Below are positions 27,044 through 36,002 of a stretch of DNA of 64,000 bases, piece by piece. This DNA is from Pseudomonas sp. HMWF032. GTDB taxonomy: Bacteria > Pseudomonadota > Gammaproteobacteria > Pseudomonadales > Pseudomonadaceae. The translations under genes and the position numbers were made by a program. Below the pieces are notes generated by a model. The model was given only the letters and a program-made list of their open reading frames with translations. It was not told the DNA's origin and ran no database searches. The DNA lies in assembly GCF_003060885.1 (NCBI RefSeq), contig NZ_QAIG01000012.1:107157-171156 (forward strand), written 5' to 3'. Positions within the stretch are counted from its first letter, which is position 1. Each line of letters starts with the position of its first letter.

Positions 27044-27078
27044 GCCGGCCCACGCCTTTGGTGTGGGCCGGCTTTTTT
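27044..27078 (+). terminator. Rho-independent terminator after putP
   Basis: GCCGGCCCACGCC (27044-27056), loop TTT, GGTGTGGGCCGGC (27060-27072), then six T. Thirteen pairs with one G-T wobble, about 90 bases after the putP stop. Confidence 0.9.
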
Positions 27079-27248
27079 ATGGCGACTTATCCTGAGGCTC
27101 TGCCTGGCTGACGTTACGGCGCAGGGGCATAGCGGCCTCTAGGTAATTTTTATGCTGATGCCCAATCACGCTGGAGGCTTTCGGTTGTTCACCAGCTTGG
27201 CTATGGTGGCAGGGTTTGTCTTAATCGAGCTGTACGTACAGGTTTTGC

Positions 27249-27470
27249 ATGACTCAATCACCTAAAAATCCGCTACACGGCGTCACCCTTGAAGCCATCC
27301 TCACCGCATTAGTGGCTCAGTATGGCTGGGATGGTCTGGCTGAACGGATTGATATCCGTTGTTTCAAGAGTGACCCCAGCATCAAGTCCAGCCTGACTTT
27401 TTTACGCAAGACGCCGTGGGCGCGGGAGAAGGTCGAGGCGCTGTATGTCCGTTCGCAAACACGTAAATAG
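27249..27470 (+). CDS. VF530-family (DUF2132) small DNA-binding-like protein
   Basis: 73 residues, the normal length. Family hallmarks [55 protein letters not shown] structural member from Vibrio has a four-helix fold and was described as DNA-binding; the physiological role is unknown. It is free-standing between the putP terminator and the flagellar promoter. Confidence 0.85.
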   Translation: MTQSPKNPLHGVTLEAILTALVAQYGWDGLAERIDIRCFKSDPSIKSSLTFLRKTPWAREKVEALYVRSQTRK

Positions 27471-27493
27471 ACGCTAAGCCCCAGTTCGAAATT

Positions 27494-27509
27494 TGGCACC
27501 CTTGTTGCA
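27494..27509 (+). promoter_or_regulatory. Sigma-54 promoter of fliE
   Basis: TGGCACCCTTGTTGCA: the -24 GG (27495-27496) and -12 GC (27507-27508) are exactly 10 bases apart and flanking bases match TGGCAC-N5-TTGCA. It starts the fliEFGHIJ unit, which in Pseudomonas is under FleQ/FleR and RpoN control. Confidence 0.85.
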
Positions 27510-27563
27510 ATGCCTCTGCAAACGCCGCGAAGCGTCAAAAAACCGCGGCCAGTGGAGGTCGAG

Positions 27564-27893
27564 ATGAGCCAGGGTGTTGAATTCAATCGCTTGATGCTGG
27601 AGATGCGCTCCCTGCAGGCCGACGCCATGGCGCGTCAGAAGCCTGTCGCCAGCACGCCAGAACCCGGTGCGCCAAGCTTTTCCGAGATGCTCGGTCAGGC
27701 GGTGGGCAAGGTCAACGAAACCCAGCAGGCCTCCAACAAGCTGGCAACCGCCTTTGAAATGGGCACCAGCGGCGTGGATTTGACGGACGTGATGATCGCC
27801 TCGCAGAAGGCCAGCGTTTCCTTTCAGGCTATGACCCAGGTGCGCAACAAGCTGGTTCAGGCGTATCAAGACATTATGCAGATGCCGGTTTAA
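27564..27893 (+). CDS. fliE: Flagellar hook-basal body protein FliE
   Basis: 109 residues. C-terminal helices contain [35 protein letters not shown] in outline, typical of FliE, which joins the MS ring to the rod. ATG at 27564 with GTGGAGGT upstream gives the standard length; the longer frame from 27510 overlaps the sigma-54 promoter and is rejected. Confidence 0.96.
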   Translation: MSQGVEFNRLMLEMRSLQADAMARQKPVASTPEPGAPSFSEMLGQAVGKVNETQQASNKLATAFEMGTSGVDLTDVMIASQKASVSFQAMTQVRNKLVQAYQDIMQMPV

Positions 27894-27908
27894 GGGTAGG
27901 GCTGACTC

Positions 27909-29696
27909 ATGGCTGAAGCCGTCGCTGCAAACGTACCTGCCACCACGGGTGGTGATGAGCCGAAGAAACCGCTGTTCGGCCTGGCCTTTCTGGAAAACCT
28001 CGCCGATATGTCGATGTTGCGGCAGATCGGTTTGATGGTTGGCCTGGCGGCCAGTGTGGCCATCGGGTTTGCGGTTGTGCTGTGGTCGCAGCAACCGGAC
28101 TACCAACCGCTGTATGGCAGTCTTGATGGCATGGACGCTTCTCAAGTGATGGAGGCGTTGTCCGCGGCTGATATCAAATACACCGTTGAGCCTAATTCCG
28201 GTGCATTGCTGGTCAAGTCTGGCGACTTGGCCCGTGCCCGCATGCGCCTGGCCGCGGCTGGCGTTGCACCCAAGGACAACAGCGTTGGCTTTGAAATTCT
28301 TGACCAAGAGCAGGGGCTGGGCACCAGCCAGTTTATGGAAGCCACCCGATACCGCAGGGGGCTGGAAGGTGAGTTGGCGCGTACCATCTCAAGCTTGAAC
28401 AACGTCAAAGCCGCTCGTGTTCACTTGGCCATTCCGAAGAGTTCGGTATTTGTACGCGATGAACGCAAGCCCAGTGCTTCAGTGTTGGTCGAGTTGTATT
28501 CCGGTCGTGGTCTGGAGCCCAGTCAGGTGATGGCCATCGTCAACCTGGTCGCCAGCAGCGTGCCGGAGATGGACAAGGCACAAGTCACCGTAGTCGATCA
28601 GAAAGGTAATTTGCTTTCGGATATTCAAGAAATGTCCGAACTGACCATGGCCGGCAAGCAGTTCGATTACAGCCGCCGTATGGAAAGCCTGTTTACCCAG
28701 CGCGTGCACAATATCCTGCAGCCGGTGCTGGGGTCAGGCCGCTACAAGGCCGAAGTGTCTGCGGATGTGGACTTCAGCGCTGTGGAATCCACTTCGGAAA
28801 TGTTCAACCCCGATCAGCCGGCGCTGCGCAGCGAGCAGTCGGTCAACGAGCAACGCTCCAGTGGCCAGCCGCCTCAAGGTGTGCCGGGCGCCCTGAGTAA
28901 TCAGCCGCCGGCCGCCGGCGCTGCCCCCCAGCAGGCGGGAGCCGCCGCAGCTGCAGTACCCGGCCCGATTGCCGCCGGACAACCGCTGCTCGATGCCAAC
29001 GGTGAGCAGATTATCGATCCCGCCACCGGTCTGCCGATGCTGGCGCCCTATCCAGCTGACAAGCGCGAGCAATCCACCCGTAATTTCGAACTGGACCGTT
29101 CAATCAGCTACACCAAGCAGCAGCAAGGACGCCTGCGTCGTTTGTCGGTGGCGGTTGTGGTGGACGATCAGGTCAAGGTCGATGCCGCTACCGGGGAAAC
29201 CACTCAGGTGCCATGGAGCAGCGACGATCTGGCAAGGTTTACGCGTTTGGTACAGGACTCGGTAGGCTTCGATGCCAGCCGGGGTGATAGCGTCAGTGTG
29301 ATCAACACGCCGTTCAGTGATGCCCAGGGCGAAGAGCTGATCGATATTCCGTTCTACACCCAGCCCTGGTTCTGGGACATCATCAAGCAGGTGCTGGGCG
29401 TACTGTTCATCCTGATTTTGGTGTTCGGCGTACTGCGCCCGGTACTCAACAACATCACCAATGCGGGCAAGGCTCATGGCGAAGGTCGTGACGGCGACGT
29501 CGAGCTGGGTGAGATGGGCGCGCTGGGCGGTGAGTTGTCCGAAGATCGGGTCAGCCTCGGCGGCCCACAAAGCATCCTCCTGCCAAGTCCGAGTGAGGGG
29601 TATGATGCACAACTGAACGCCATCAAGAGCCTGGTTGCCGAAGACCCGGGCCGCGTTGCCCAGGTTGTGAAAGAGTGGATTAACGCCGATGAGTGA
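27909..29696 (+). CDS. fliF: Flagellar MS-ring protein FliF
   Basis: 595 residues. A membrane helix at about 44-62 (GLMVGLAASVAIGFAVVLW) precedes a large periplasmic region with ring-building motifs; a Pro/Ala/Gln-rich insert lies around 320-355; a second helix is at about 490-510; the cytoplasmic tail (ending VVKEWINADE) binds FliG. Overlaps fliG by 8 bases. Confidence 0.97.
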   Translation: MAEAVAANVPATTGGDEPKKPLFGLAFLENLADMSMLRQIGLMVGLAASVAIGFAVVLWSQQPDYQPLYGSLDGMDASQVMEALSAADIKYTVEPNSGALLVKSGDLARARMRLAAAGVAPKDNSVGFEILDQEQGLGTSQFMEATRYRRGLEGELARTISSLNNVKAARVHLAIPKSSVFVRDERKPSASVLVELYSGRGLEPSQVMAIVNLVASSVPEMDKAQVTVVDQKGNLLSDIQEMSELTMAGKQFDYSRRMESLFTQRVHNILQPVLGSGRYKAEVSADVDFSAVESTSEMFNPDQPALRSEQSVNEQRSSGQPPQGVPGALSNQPPAAGAAPQQAGAAAAAVPGPIAAGQPLLDANGEQIIDPATGLPMLAPYPADKREQSTRNFELDRSISYTKQQQGRLRRLSVAVVVDDQVKVDAATGETTQVPWSSDDLARFTRLVQDSVGFDASRGDSVSVINTPFSDAQGEELIDIPFYTQPWFWDIIKQVLGVLFILILVFGVLRPVLNNITNAGKAHGEGRDGDVELGEMGALGGELSEDRVSLGGPQSILLPSPSEGYDAQLNAIKSLVAEDPGRVAQVVKEWINADE

Positions 29697-30705
29697 CAAT
29701 CGAACCCCAGGCAAACTGAGCAAGGTCGATAAGGCCGCCATTCTGCTGTTGTCGCTGGGTGAGACCGATGCTGCGCAGGTGTTGCGTCATCTGGGCCCAA
29801 AGGAAGTGCAGCGCGTGGGCGTGGCCATGGCCGGTATGCGTAATATTCAGCGCGAGCAGGTCGAGCAGGTGATGGGCGAGTTTGTCGATATTGTCGGCGA
29901 CCAGACCAGCCTCGGTGTGGGGGCTGATGGCTATATTCGTAAGATGCTCACGCAAGCGCTGGGAGAAGACAAAGCCGGCAACCTGATCGACCGAATCCTG
30001 CTCGGAGGCAGTACCAGCGGTCTGGATAGTTTGAAATGGATGGAACCGCGCGCAGTGGCGGATGTGATCCGCTACGAACACCCGCAGATACAGGCCATTG
30101 TTGTGGCCTATCTGGATCCCGATCAGGCGGGTGAAGTGCTCGGGCATTTCGATCACAAGGTGCGCTTGGATATCGTTCTGCGCGTGTCCTCATTGGAAAC
30201 CGTGCAGCCTGCGGCACTGAAAGAACTCAACGACATTCTTGAACGGCAGTTTTCTGGCAGTGCCAGTGCAACTCGTGCCGCGTTGGGGGGCGTGAAGCGT
30301 GCGGCGGACATCATGAACTTCCTCGACAGCTCGGTTGAAGGCCAGCTGATGGATTCGATTCGTGAAGTTGATGAAGACCTGTCCAGCCAGATCGAGGACC
30401 TGATGTTTGTCTTCGACAACTTGGCCGATGTCGACGATCGGGGTATTCAGGCGCTTATGCGTGAAGTGTCGTCCGATGTGTTGGTGCTGGCGCTCAAAGG
30501 GGCTGACGAGGCGATCAAAGAGAAAGTCTTCAAAAACATGTCCAAGCGTGCCGCTGAGTTGCTTCGCGATGATCTTGAAGCCAAGGGCCCGGTGCGCGTC
30601 AGTGACGTGGAAACCGCTCAGAAGGAAATTCTCACCATTGCACGCCGCATGGCCGAGGCCGGGGAAATTGTCCTGGGCGGCAAAGGTGGCGAGGAAATGG
30701 TGTAA
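29689..30705 (+). CDS. fliG: Flagellar motor switch protein FliG
   Basis: 338 residues. N-terminal FliF-binding domain, middle domain with the EHPQ motif (YEHPQIQAIVVAYLDP, about 125-140), and C-terminal domain with torque helix residues (LVLALKGADEAIKEKVFKNMSKRAAELLRDDLE in outline). It forms the rotor ring that meets the stator. Coupled to fliF by overlap and 3 bases before fliH. Confidence 0.97.
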   Translation: MSDNRTPGKLSKVDKAAILLLSLGETDAAQVLRHLGPKEVQRVGVAMAGMRNIQREQVEQVMGEFVDIVGDQTSLGVGADGYIRKMLTQALGEDKAGNLIDRILLGGSTSGLDSLKWMEPRAVADVIRYEHPQIQAIVVAYLDPDQAGEVLGHFDHKVRLDIVLRVSSLETVQPAALKELNDILERQFSGSASATRAALGGVKRAADIMNFLDSSVEGQLMDSIREVDEDLSSQIEDLMFVFDNLADVDDRGIQALMREVSSDVLVLALKGADEAIKEKVFKNMSKRAAELLRDDLEAKGPVRVSDVETAQKEILTIARRMAEAGEIVLGGKGGEEMV

Positions 30706-30708
30706 GGC

Positions 30709-31527
30709 ATGTCCAGCAAAGAACCGCCCAGTGAGCTGATTCGCGCCAAGGATCTGAAGGCGTTTGATCTCTGGACGTTGCCCAGTTTCGACCCAGAAGT
30801 TGAAGCGCCCGAGCCTGTCGAGGCTCCGCCCGGCGACGACACTGCCGTTCAAGGTGTAGATCCGGCGGCGGTTGAAAGCGAAGACGTTGCGCTGGAAGAT
30901 GTCAAACCCTTGACACTGGATGAGCTTGAGGCCATTCGCCAGGATGCCTACAACGAAGGTTTCGCCACCGGTGAGAAAGATGGATTTCATGCTGGCCAAC
31001 TCAAGGCCAAGCAGGAAGCTGATATGGCCTTGGCGGTGAAAATCGCCGGTCTTGAGCAATTGATGACTCAGCTGTTCGAACCCATTGCCGCCCAGGATCA
31101 ACAGCTGGAAGAAGCCATGGTGACATTGCTTGGGCAGATGGTGCGCCAGGTGATTCAGCGTGAGTTGGTCAGCGATTCCAGTCAGATTCGCCAGGTTTTG
31201 AGCGAAGCGCTCAAGCTGCTCCCCATGGGCACCAGTAACATCCGTATTCACGTCAACCCGCAAGACTTTGAGCTAATCAAAGTCTTGCGCGAGCGCCATG
31301 AAGAGAACTGGCGGATCCTTGAAGATGCTTCTCTGCTACCCGGTGGCTGCCGGGTAGAAAGCGAGCTCAGTCGCATTGATGCCACTGTGGAAACCCGTTT
31401 GAATCAGGCACTCAAACAACTCTTTGCGCAACAGCGTGAGCACGCTGCGCACCCGCTGGAGGCTGATCTGCTTATGGACTTGGAGGCTTCTCCGGCCATT
31501 GATCAGGCGAGTCAGGATGCGTCTTGA
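30709..31527 (+). CDS. fliH: Flagellar export ATPase regulator FliH
   Basis: 272 residues. Acidic, Pro-rich N-terminus, helical middle with [26 protein letters not shown] (GxxxG-like pattern) and a conserved C-terminal domain ([20 protein letters not shown]). FliH dimers bind FliI and link it to the export gate. ATG at 30709. Overlaps fliI by 11 bases. Confidence 0.95.
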   Translation: MSSKEPPSELIRAKDLKAFDLWTLPSFDPEVEAPEPVEAPPGDDTAVQGVDPAAVESEDVALEDVKPLTLDELEAIRQDAYNEGFATGEKDGFHAGQLKAKQEADMALAVKIAGLEQLMTQLFEPIAAQDQQLEEAMVTLLGQMVRQVIQRELVSDSSQIRQVLSEALKLLPMGTSNIRIHVNPQDFELIKVLRERHEENWRILEDASLLPGGCRVESELSRIDATVETRLNQALKQLFAQQREHAAHPLEADLLMDLEASPAIDQASQDAS

Positions 31528-32878
31528 ACGGGTAAGTTTCGCCAAGCGGCTGGCCGGCTATGCCGATGCCGTGCAGTTACCGACCCAGCCGCAGGTGGAG
31601 GGGCGTCTGTTGCGCATGGTGGGGCTTACGCTTGAAGCCGAGGGCTTGCGCGCAGCATTGGGCAGTCGCTGTTTGGTGATTAACGACGACAGCTATCACC
31701 CAGTCCAGGTTGAGGCTGAAGTGATGGGTTTTGCCAATGGCAAGATCTTTCTGATGCCGGTTGGCAGTCTGGCGGGCATTGCCCCCGGTGCCCACGTGGT
31801 GCCGTTGCCGGATACCGGGCGTCTGCCGATGGGCATGTCGATGCTGGGCAGGGTGCTCGATGGCACTGGTCGTGCCCTTGATGGTAAAGGTGGCATGAAA
31901 GCCGAAGACTGGGTGCCAATGGACGGCCCGACCATCAATCCGCTAAATCGGCACCCGATCAGCGAGCCATTGGATGTTGGCATCCGTTCCATTAACGGCC
32001 TGCTAACCGTTGGCCGTGGCCAGCGTCTCGGCCTATTTGCCGGTACTGGTGTTGGTAAATCGGTGTTGCTGGGCATGATGACGCGCTTTACCGAGGCCGA
32101 CATCATCGTGGTCGGGCTGATTGGTGAGCGGGGTCGTGAGGTAAAAGAATTCATTGATGAGATCCTCGGGCACGAGGGCCTCAAGCGTTCAGTGGTAGTG
32201 GCTTCGCCGGCGGATGATGCGCCCTTGATGCGTCTGCGCGCGGCGATGTATTGCACGCGCATTGCCGAGTATTTTCGCGACAAGGGCAAGAACGTGCTGC
32301 TGCTGATGGATTCGCTGACCCGCTTTGCCCAGGCCCAGCGGGAAATCGCTTTGGCCATTGGTGAACCACCGGCGACCAAAGGTTATCCGCCGTCGGTATT
32401 TGCCCGTCTACCCAAGTTGGTGGAGCGCGCAGGTAATGCAGAGGCAGGAGGTGGTTCGATTACTGCGTTCTACACCGTACTGAGCGAGGGCGATGACCAG
32501 CAGGATCCGATCGCCGATGCGGCGCGTGGTGTACTCGACGGGCATATCGTGCTCTCTCGCCGCTTGGCCGAGGAGGGCCATTACCCGGCCATTGATATCG
32601 AGGCCTCGATTAGCCGGGTGATGCCGCAGGTGGTCAGTGAAGAGCACCTGCGCCTGTCGCAGCGCTTCAAACAGTTGTGGTCGCGTTATCAGCAGAGTCG
32701 CGATCTGATCAGCGTCGGCGCCTATGTGCCCGGTGGTGATGCTGACACCGATTTGGCCATTGCCCGCCAGCCGGCCATGGTTAAGTACCTGCGCCAGAGC
32801 CTGCAAGATAACGAAAGTCTGGAAAACAGCCGCACCCAGCTGGCGGCCACCTTCAATCCCGTTGTTGCTGGGACCTAA
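31517..32878 (+). CDS. fliI: Flagellar export ATPase FliI
   Basis: 453 residues. Walker A AGTGVGKS (175-182), Walker B around [17 protein letters not shown], and [25 protein letters not shown], all hallmarks of the F1-beta-like export ATPase. It drives unfolding and delivery of flagellar substrates. The ATG at 31517 gives the standard N-terminus ([14 protein letters not shown]). Confidence 0.97.
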   Translation: MRLERVSFAKRLAGYADAVQLPTQPQVEGRLLRMVGLTLEAEGLRAALGSRCLVINDDSYHPVQVEAEVMGFANGKIFLMPVGSLAGIAPGAHVVPLPDTGRLPMGMSMLGRVLDGTGRALDGKGGMKAEDWVPMDGPTINPLNRHPISEPLDVGIRSINGLLTVGRGQRLGLFAGTGVGKSVLLGMMTRFTEADIIVVGLIGERGREVKEFIDEILGHEGLKRSVVVASPADDAPLMRLRAAMYCTRIAEYFRDKGKNVLLLMDSLTRFAQAQREIALAIGEPPATKGYPPSVFARLPKLVERAGNAEAGGGSITAFYTVLSEGDDQQDPIADAARGVLDGHIVLSRRLAEEGHYPAIDIEASISRVMPQVVSEEHLRLSQRFKQLWSRYQQSRDLISVGAYVPGGDADTDLAIARQPAMVKYLRQSLQDNESLENSRTQLAATFNPVVAGT

Positions 32879-32881
32879 ACC

Positions 32882-33334
32882 ATGGCACAAAGCCGCGCCG
32901 CCCGGCTGGCACCGGTGGTGGACATGGCCGAGCGTGCCGAGCGCGAGGCAGCCTTGCAGTTGGGACATTGCCAAGGCTTACTGCGCCAGGCCGAGGTCCA
33001 GTTGGGGGATCTGGAACGTTATCGCGGCGATTATCAGCAGCAATGGATCACTGAGGGGCAGCGCGGGGTCTCCGGGCAGTGGCTGATGAACTACCAGCGC
33101 TTCCTTTCGCAGCTGGAAACCGCTATTGGCCAGCAACGCACCAGTGTGGACTGGCACCGTTCCAATATGGAAAAGGTCCGTGAGCTCTGGCAGCAGCGTT
33201 ATGCCCGTTTGGAAGGCCTGCGCAAATTGGTCAGGCGCTACCAGGACGAAGCGCGGCTGGCAGAAGACAAGCGCGAGCAAAAGTTGCTCGATGAGCTGTC
33301 TCAGCGCCTGGCGTCGCGCGATGGTGTCTATTAG
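32882..33334 (+). CDS. fliJ: Flagellar export chaperone FliJ
   Basis: 150 residues, nearly all coiled coil, with the FliJ pattern of long charged helices (REAALQLGHCQGLLRQAEVQL, YQRFLSQLETAIGQQR). FliJ sits in the FliI ring and promotes its assembly. Three bases after fliI; last of the fliEFGHIJ run before a 155-base gap. Confidence 0.93.
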   Translation: MAQSRAARLAPVVDMAERAEREAALQLGHCQGLLRQAEVQLGDLERYRGDYQQQWITEGQRGVSGQWLMNYQRFLSQLETAIGQQRTSVDWHRSNMEKVRELWQQRYARLEGLRKLVRRYQDEARLAEDKREQKLLDELSQRLASRDGVY

Positions 33335-33489
33335 GTCGGTTTGCGCATATCAGTGCCTGAGCCATGACGAGATCATGCGTGCTAAACATTTGCCGCCGGG
33401 GCGTTGCGATGCTACATCTTGATCATGCATAACCTGCTGCCCGACCCAGCTGATCTTTGGCTTGGTTTTTTCGTTGATAGGAGTAATTC

Positions 33490-33795
33490 ATGGCCATCAC
33501 CTCGCTGCCCTCATCTGACGGGCAAGAGCTGACCATCCTGATTCAAGGACGCTTCGATTTCGGCGCTCATCAGGAGTTTCGTAATGCTTATGAGCGCGTC
33601 AACAGTACCCCGCAACGCTATGTAGTAGACCTCCAAGACACAACCTACCTGGATAGCTCGGCACTCGGCATGCTTCTGCTGCTGCGTGACCATGCCGGCG
33701 GTGACAGTGCACAAATCCGCTTGCTCAACTGCAATCCGGATGTGCGTAAGATCCTTGCTATCTCGAACTTCGAGCAGCTGTTCAAGATCGCCTGA
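33490..33795 (+). CDS. STAS anti-sigma-factor antagonist (HsbA-like)
   Basis: 101-residue STAS domain with the phospho-acceptor Ser motif LDSSALGML (Ser56/Ser57). In P. aeruginosa HsbA is switched between binding the anti-sigma factor FlgM and a diguanylate cyclase by the HsbR protein. Here the gene lies directly before an HsbR-like gene, 15 bases away. Good ribosome site GATAGGAG. Confidence 0.85.
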   Translation: MAITSLPSSDGQELTILIQGRFDFGAHQEFRNAYERVNSTPQRYVVDLQDTTYLDSSALGMLLLLRDHAGGDSAQIRLLNCNPDVRKILAISNFEQLFKIA

Positions 33796-33810
33796 CTCGG
33801 GGGGCGTGTC

Positions 33811-35505
33811 ATGGCCGAGCGCTTGTCCATCCTGATTGCTGAGGACAACGCGGCTGATCGCATGTTGCTGTCGACTATCGTCAGCCGCCAGGGGCATCGA
33901 GTGCTGACCGCCAGCAATGGGTTGGAGGCTGTGGCCTTATTCGAGCAGGAGCGCCCACAGTTGGTGCTGATGGATGCCTTGATGCCAGTAATGGATGGCT
34001 TCGAGGCGGCGCGGCGAATCAAGCATGCGGCTGGCGAAGAGCTGGTGCCGATCATTTTTCTCACCTCTCTGACCGAAGGCGAAGCACTGGTGCGTTGCCT
34101 TGAGGCTGGAGGGGACGATTTCCTCGCCAAGCCCTACAACCGGGTCATTCTCGAAGCCAAGATCAAGGCCATGGATCGCCTGCGCCGCCTGCAGGAAACC
34201 GTGCTGCAGCAGCGCGATCTGATCTCACGGCACAACGAGCACCTGCTCAATGAGCAGCGTGTGGCTAAGGCCGTGTTCGATAAAGTGGCGCACTCGGGCT
34301 GTCTGGATGCGCCGAATATCCGTTATTTGCAATCGCCTTACGCGGTGTTCAACGGTGACCTGCTGCTGGCAGCTTTCAAGCCATCAGGCAGCATGCATGT
34401 GCTGCTGGGCGATTTCACCGGGCATGGTTTACCCGCGGCCATTGGTGCGATGCCGCTCGCTGAAGTTTTTCATGGCATGACTGCCAAGGGTTATTCCCTG
34501 GCTGAAGTACTGCGCGAGATCAATGCCAAGCTCAAGCGTATTCTTCCGCGTGGCGTGTTCTGTTGCGCCGCTGTATTGAATATCAGTTTTCAGCGCCAGG
34601 TGGTTGAGGTGTGGAATGGCGGCCTGCCCGATGGTTACCTGCTCCAGGCCACCGGTCAGCGTATACCCCTGGTGTCGCGGCATTTACCGCTGGGGGTGCT
34701 GGAGCCAGGGGCGTTCAACGATAAGCTTGAGGTCTATCCACTGGCTTATGGGGATCGGGTTTTCCTGCTCTCTGATGGTGTGCTGGAGGCCTGTAACAAA
34801 CAGGGAGAACTGTTTGGCGAGGAACGGTTGCTCGATGTGTTTGCTGCCAACCGGCACCCGCAAACACTGTTTGCGGAGATTCAGCAGGCACTGCTTCTAT
34901 TCAGTGGGGCGCAACAGGACGATGTCAGCCTGCTGGAAGTCAGCCTGATTGACGATGGCCAATTGAGTCGGCCGCCACTGGCTTTTGCTGACAGTGGCCA
35001 GATCCATCCGCTGGACTGGTCTGCCAGTTTTGAGTTTCGTGGGGAAACCCTGCGCCACTTCAACCCGCTGCCGTTTCTTTTGCAGCTGCTTCTCGATGTC
35101 CAGGGACTGCGTCCACAAGGCGGTGCATTGTTCAGTGTGCTGGCAGAGCTTTACTCGAATGCGCTGGAGCATGGCGTATTAGGCCTGGATTCCGCCCTCA
35201 AGGCTGATGCCGCAGGGTTTGCTGAGTATTACCGTCTGCGCAGCGTGCGCTTGGCGGCATTAGCTGATGGCTTCGTACGCTTTCATTTGCAGTTACTGCC
35301 TGAAGCTGGTGGAGGGCGGCTGATTGTTTGTGTCCAAGACAGCGGGCCAGGGTTTGATGCGCATAGCCTGCGTAAAACCACAGCGGATGCCCGTCGTCTG
35401 AGTGGCCGTGGTCTGGCTCTGGTGGAGCAGTTGAGCGAGCGGTGCCGGTGGGGCGGTGGTGAGTCAGGTGTGTGCGTGGAGTTTTCCTGGCAGGCTGGGG
35501 CATAA
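33811..35505 (+). CDS. HsbR-like response regulator with PP2C phosphatase and HATPase domains
   Basis: 564 residues: receiver domain (1-125, phospho-acceptor Asp55 in LVLMDALMP, Lys in LAKPYN), short coiled coil (125-150), SpoIIE-type PP2C phosphatase domain (about 175-385, GDFTGHGLPAAIGAM, LSDGVLEACN), and a C-terminal GHKL ATPase (ELYSNALEHG, DSGPGFD, GRGLALVEQ). Such proteins both phosphorylate and dephosphorylate their STAS partner. Paired with the STAS gene just upstream. A sensor kinase HsbR partner is not in the window. Confidence 0.88.
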   Translation: MAERLSILIAEDNAADRMLLSTIVSRQGHRVLTASNGLEAVALFEQERPQLVLMDALMPVMDGFEAARRIKHAAGEELVPIIFLTSLTEGEALVRCLEAGGDDFLAKPYNRVILEAKIKAMDRLRRLQETVLQQRDLISRHNEHLLNEQRVAKAVFDKVAHSGCLDAPNIRYLQSPYAVFNGDLLLAAFKPSGSMHVLLGDFTGHGLPAAIGAMPLAEVFHGMTAKGYSLAEVLREINAKLKRILPRGVFCCAAVLNISFQRQVVEVWNGGLPDGYLLQATGQRIPLVSRHLPLGVLEPGAFNDKLEVYPLAYGDRVFLLSDGVLEACNKQGELFGEERLLDVFAANRHPQTLFAEIQQALLLFSGAQQDDVSLLEVSLIDDGQLSRPPLAFADSGQIHPLDWSASFEFRGETLRHFNPLPFLLQLLLDVQGLRPQGGALFSVLAELYSNALEHGVLGLDSALKADAAGFAEYYRLRSVRLAALADGFVRFHLQLLPEAGGGRLIVCVQDSGPGFDAHSLRKTTADARRLSGRGLALVEQLSERCRWGGGESGVCVEFSWQAGA

Positions 35506-35535
35506 TCCAGCGCCTAACGCGGGGAGAGCGAGCCG

Positions 35536-35889
35536 TTGTCCGATATTCACCTTGATAGTGCCGTATTGGCTGCGTTGCAGGATGTCATGGAGGACGAGTA
35601 TCCGGTGCTGCTGGATACCTTTTTGTCCGATTCTGAAGAGCGTTTGCTGCTGTTGCGTCAGGCTGAGCGTGATGAAGATGCGCAGAGCTTGCGCTTGGCG
35701 GCGCACAGCTTCAAAGGTAGCTGCAGCAATATGGGGGCTCTGATGTTGGCGAACTTGTGCAGGCAGCTCGAGGAGGCCGGGCGGCGTGAGCAGCTTGAAC
35801 TTGCGCCCGAGTTGCTGGAGCAGATTGAGCGCGAGTTCGCTATTGTGCGCATTCTGCTCAAATCCGAGCGTCAGCGTTACCGGCATTAG
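35536..35889 (+). CDS. Stand-alone Hpt phosphotransfer protein
   Basis: 117 residues, one Hpt domain with the phospho-His motif LAAHSFKGSCSNMGA (His57). It could pass phosphate to the receiver domain of the preceding HsbR-like protein. TTG at 35536 is used because GGGGAG lies 10 bases upstream and the N-terminus fits. No second receiver or hybrid kinase is in this window, so its partner kinase is elsewhere. Confidence 0.85.
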   Translation: MSDIHLDSAVLAALQDVMEDEYPVLLDTFLSDSEERLLLLRQAERDEDAQSLRLAAHSFKGSCSNMGALMLANLCRQLEEAGRREQLELAPELLEQIEREFAIVRILLKSERQRYRH

Positions 35890-35948
35890 TTTTGTCGTGT
35901 GATGTTTGCGCCTGCATCGTTCTGTAGCGGGCCTGTTGACCCGTAAGT

Positions 35949-35964
35949 TGGCCCGTCCCTTGCA
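35949..35964 (+). promoter_or_regulatory. Sigma-54 promoter of fliK
   Basis: TGGCCCGTCCCTTGCA: -24 GG (35950-35951) and -12 GC (35962-35963) spaced by exactly 10 bases, with TTGC at -12. It lies about 40 bases before the fliK start. Confidence 0.8.
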
Positions 35965-36002
35965 AAACTCTCCGCACATCTAACCCCGAGCGGAGAGTAT
36001 CC

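Noticed and set aside
33380-33400. GG-N10-GC spacing before the STAS gene
   Set aside because: Flanking bases do not match TGGCAC or TTGC, so it is probably chance.
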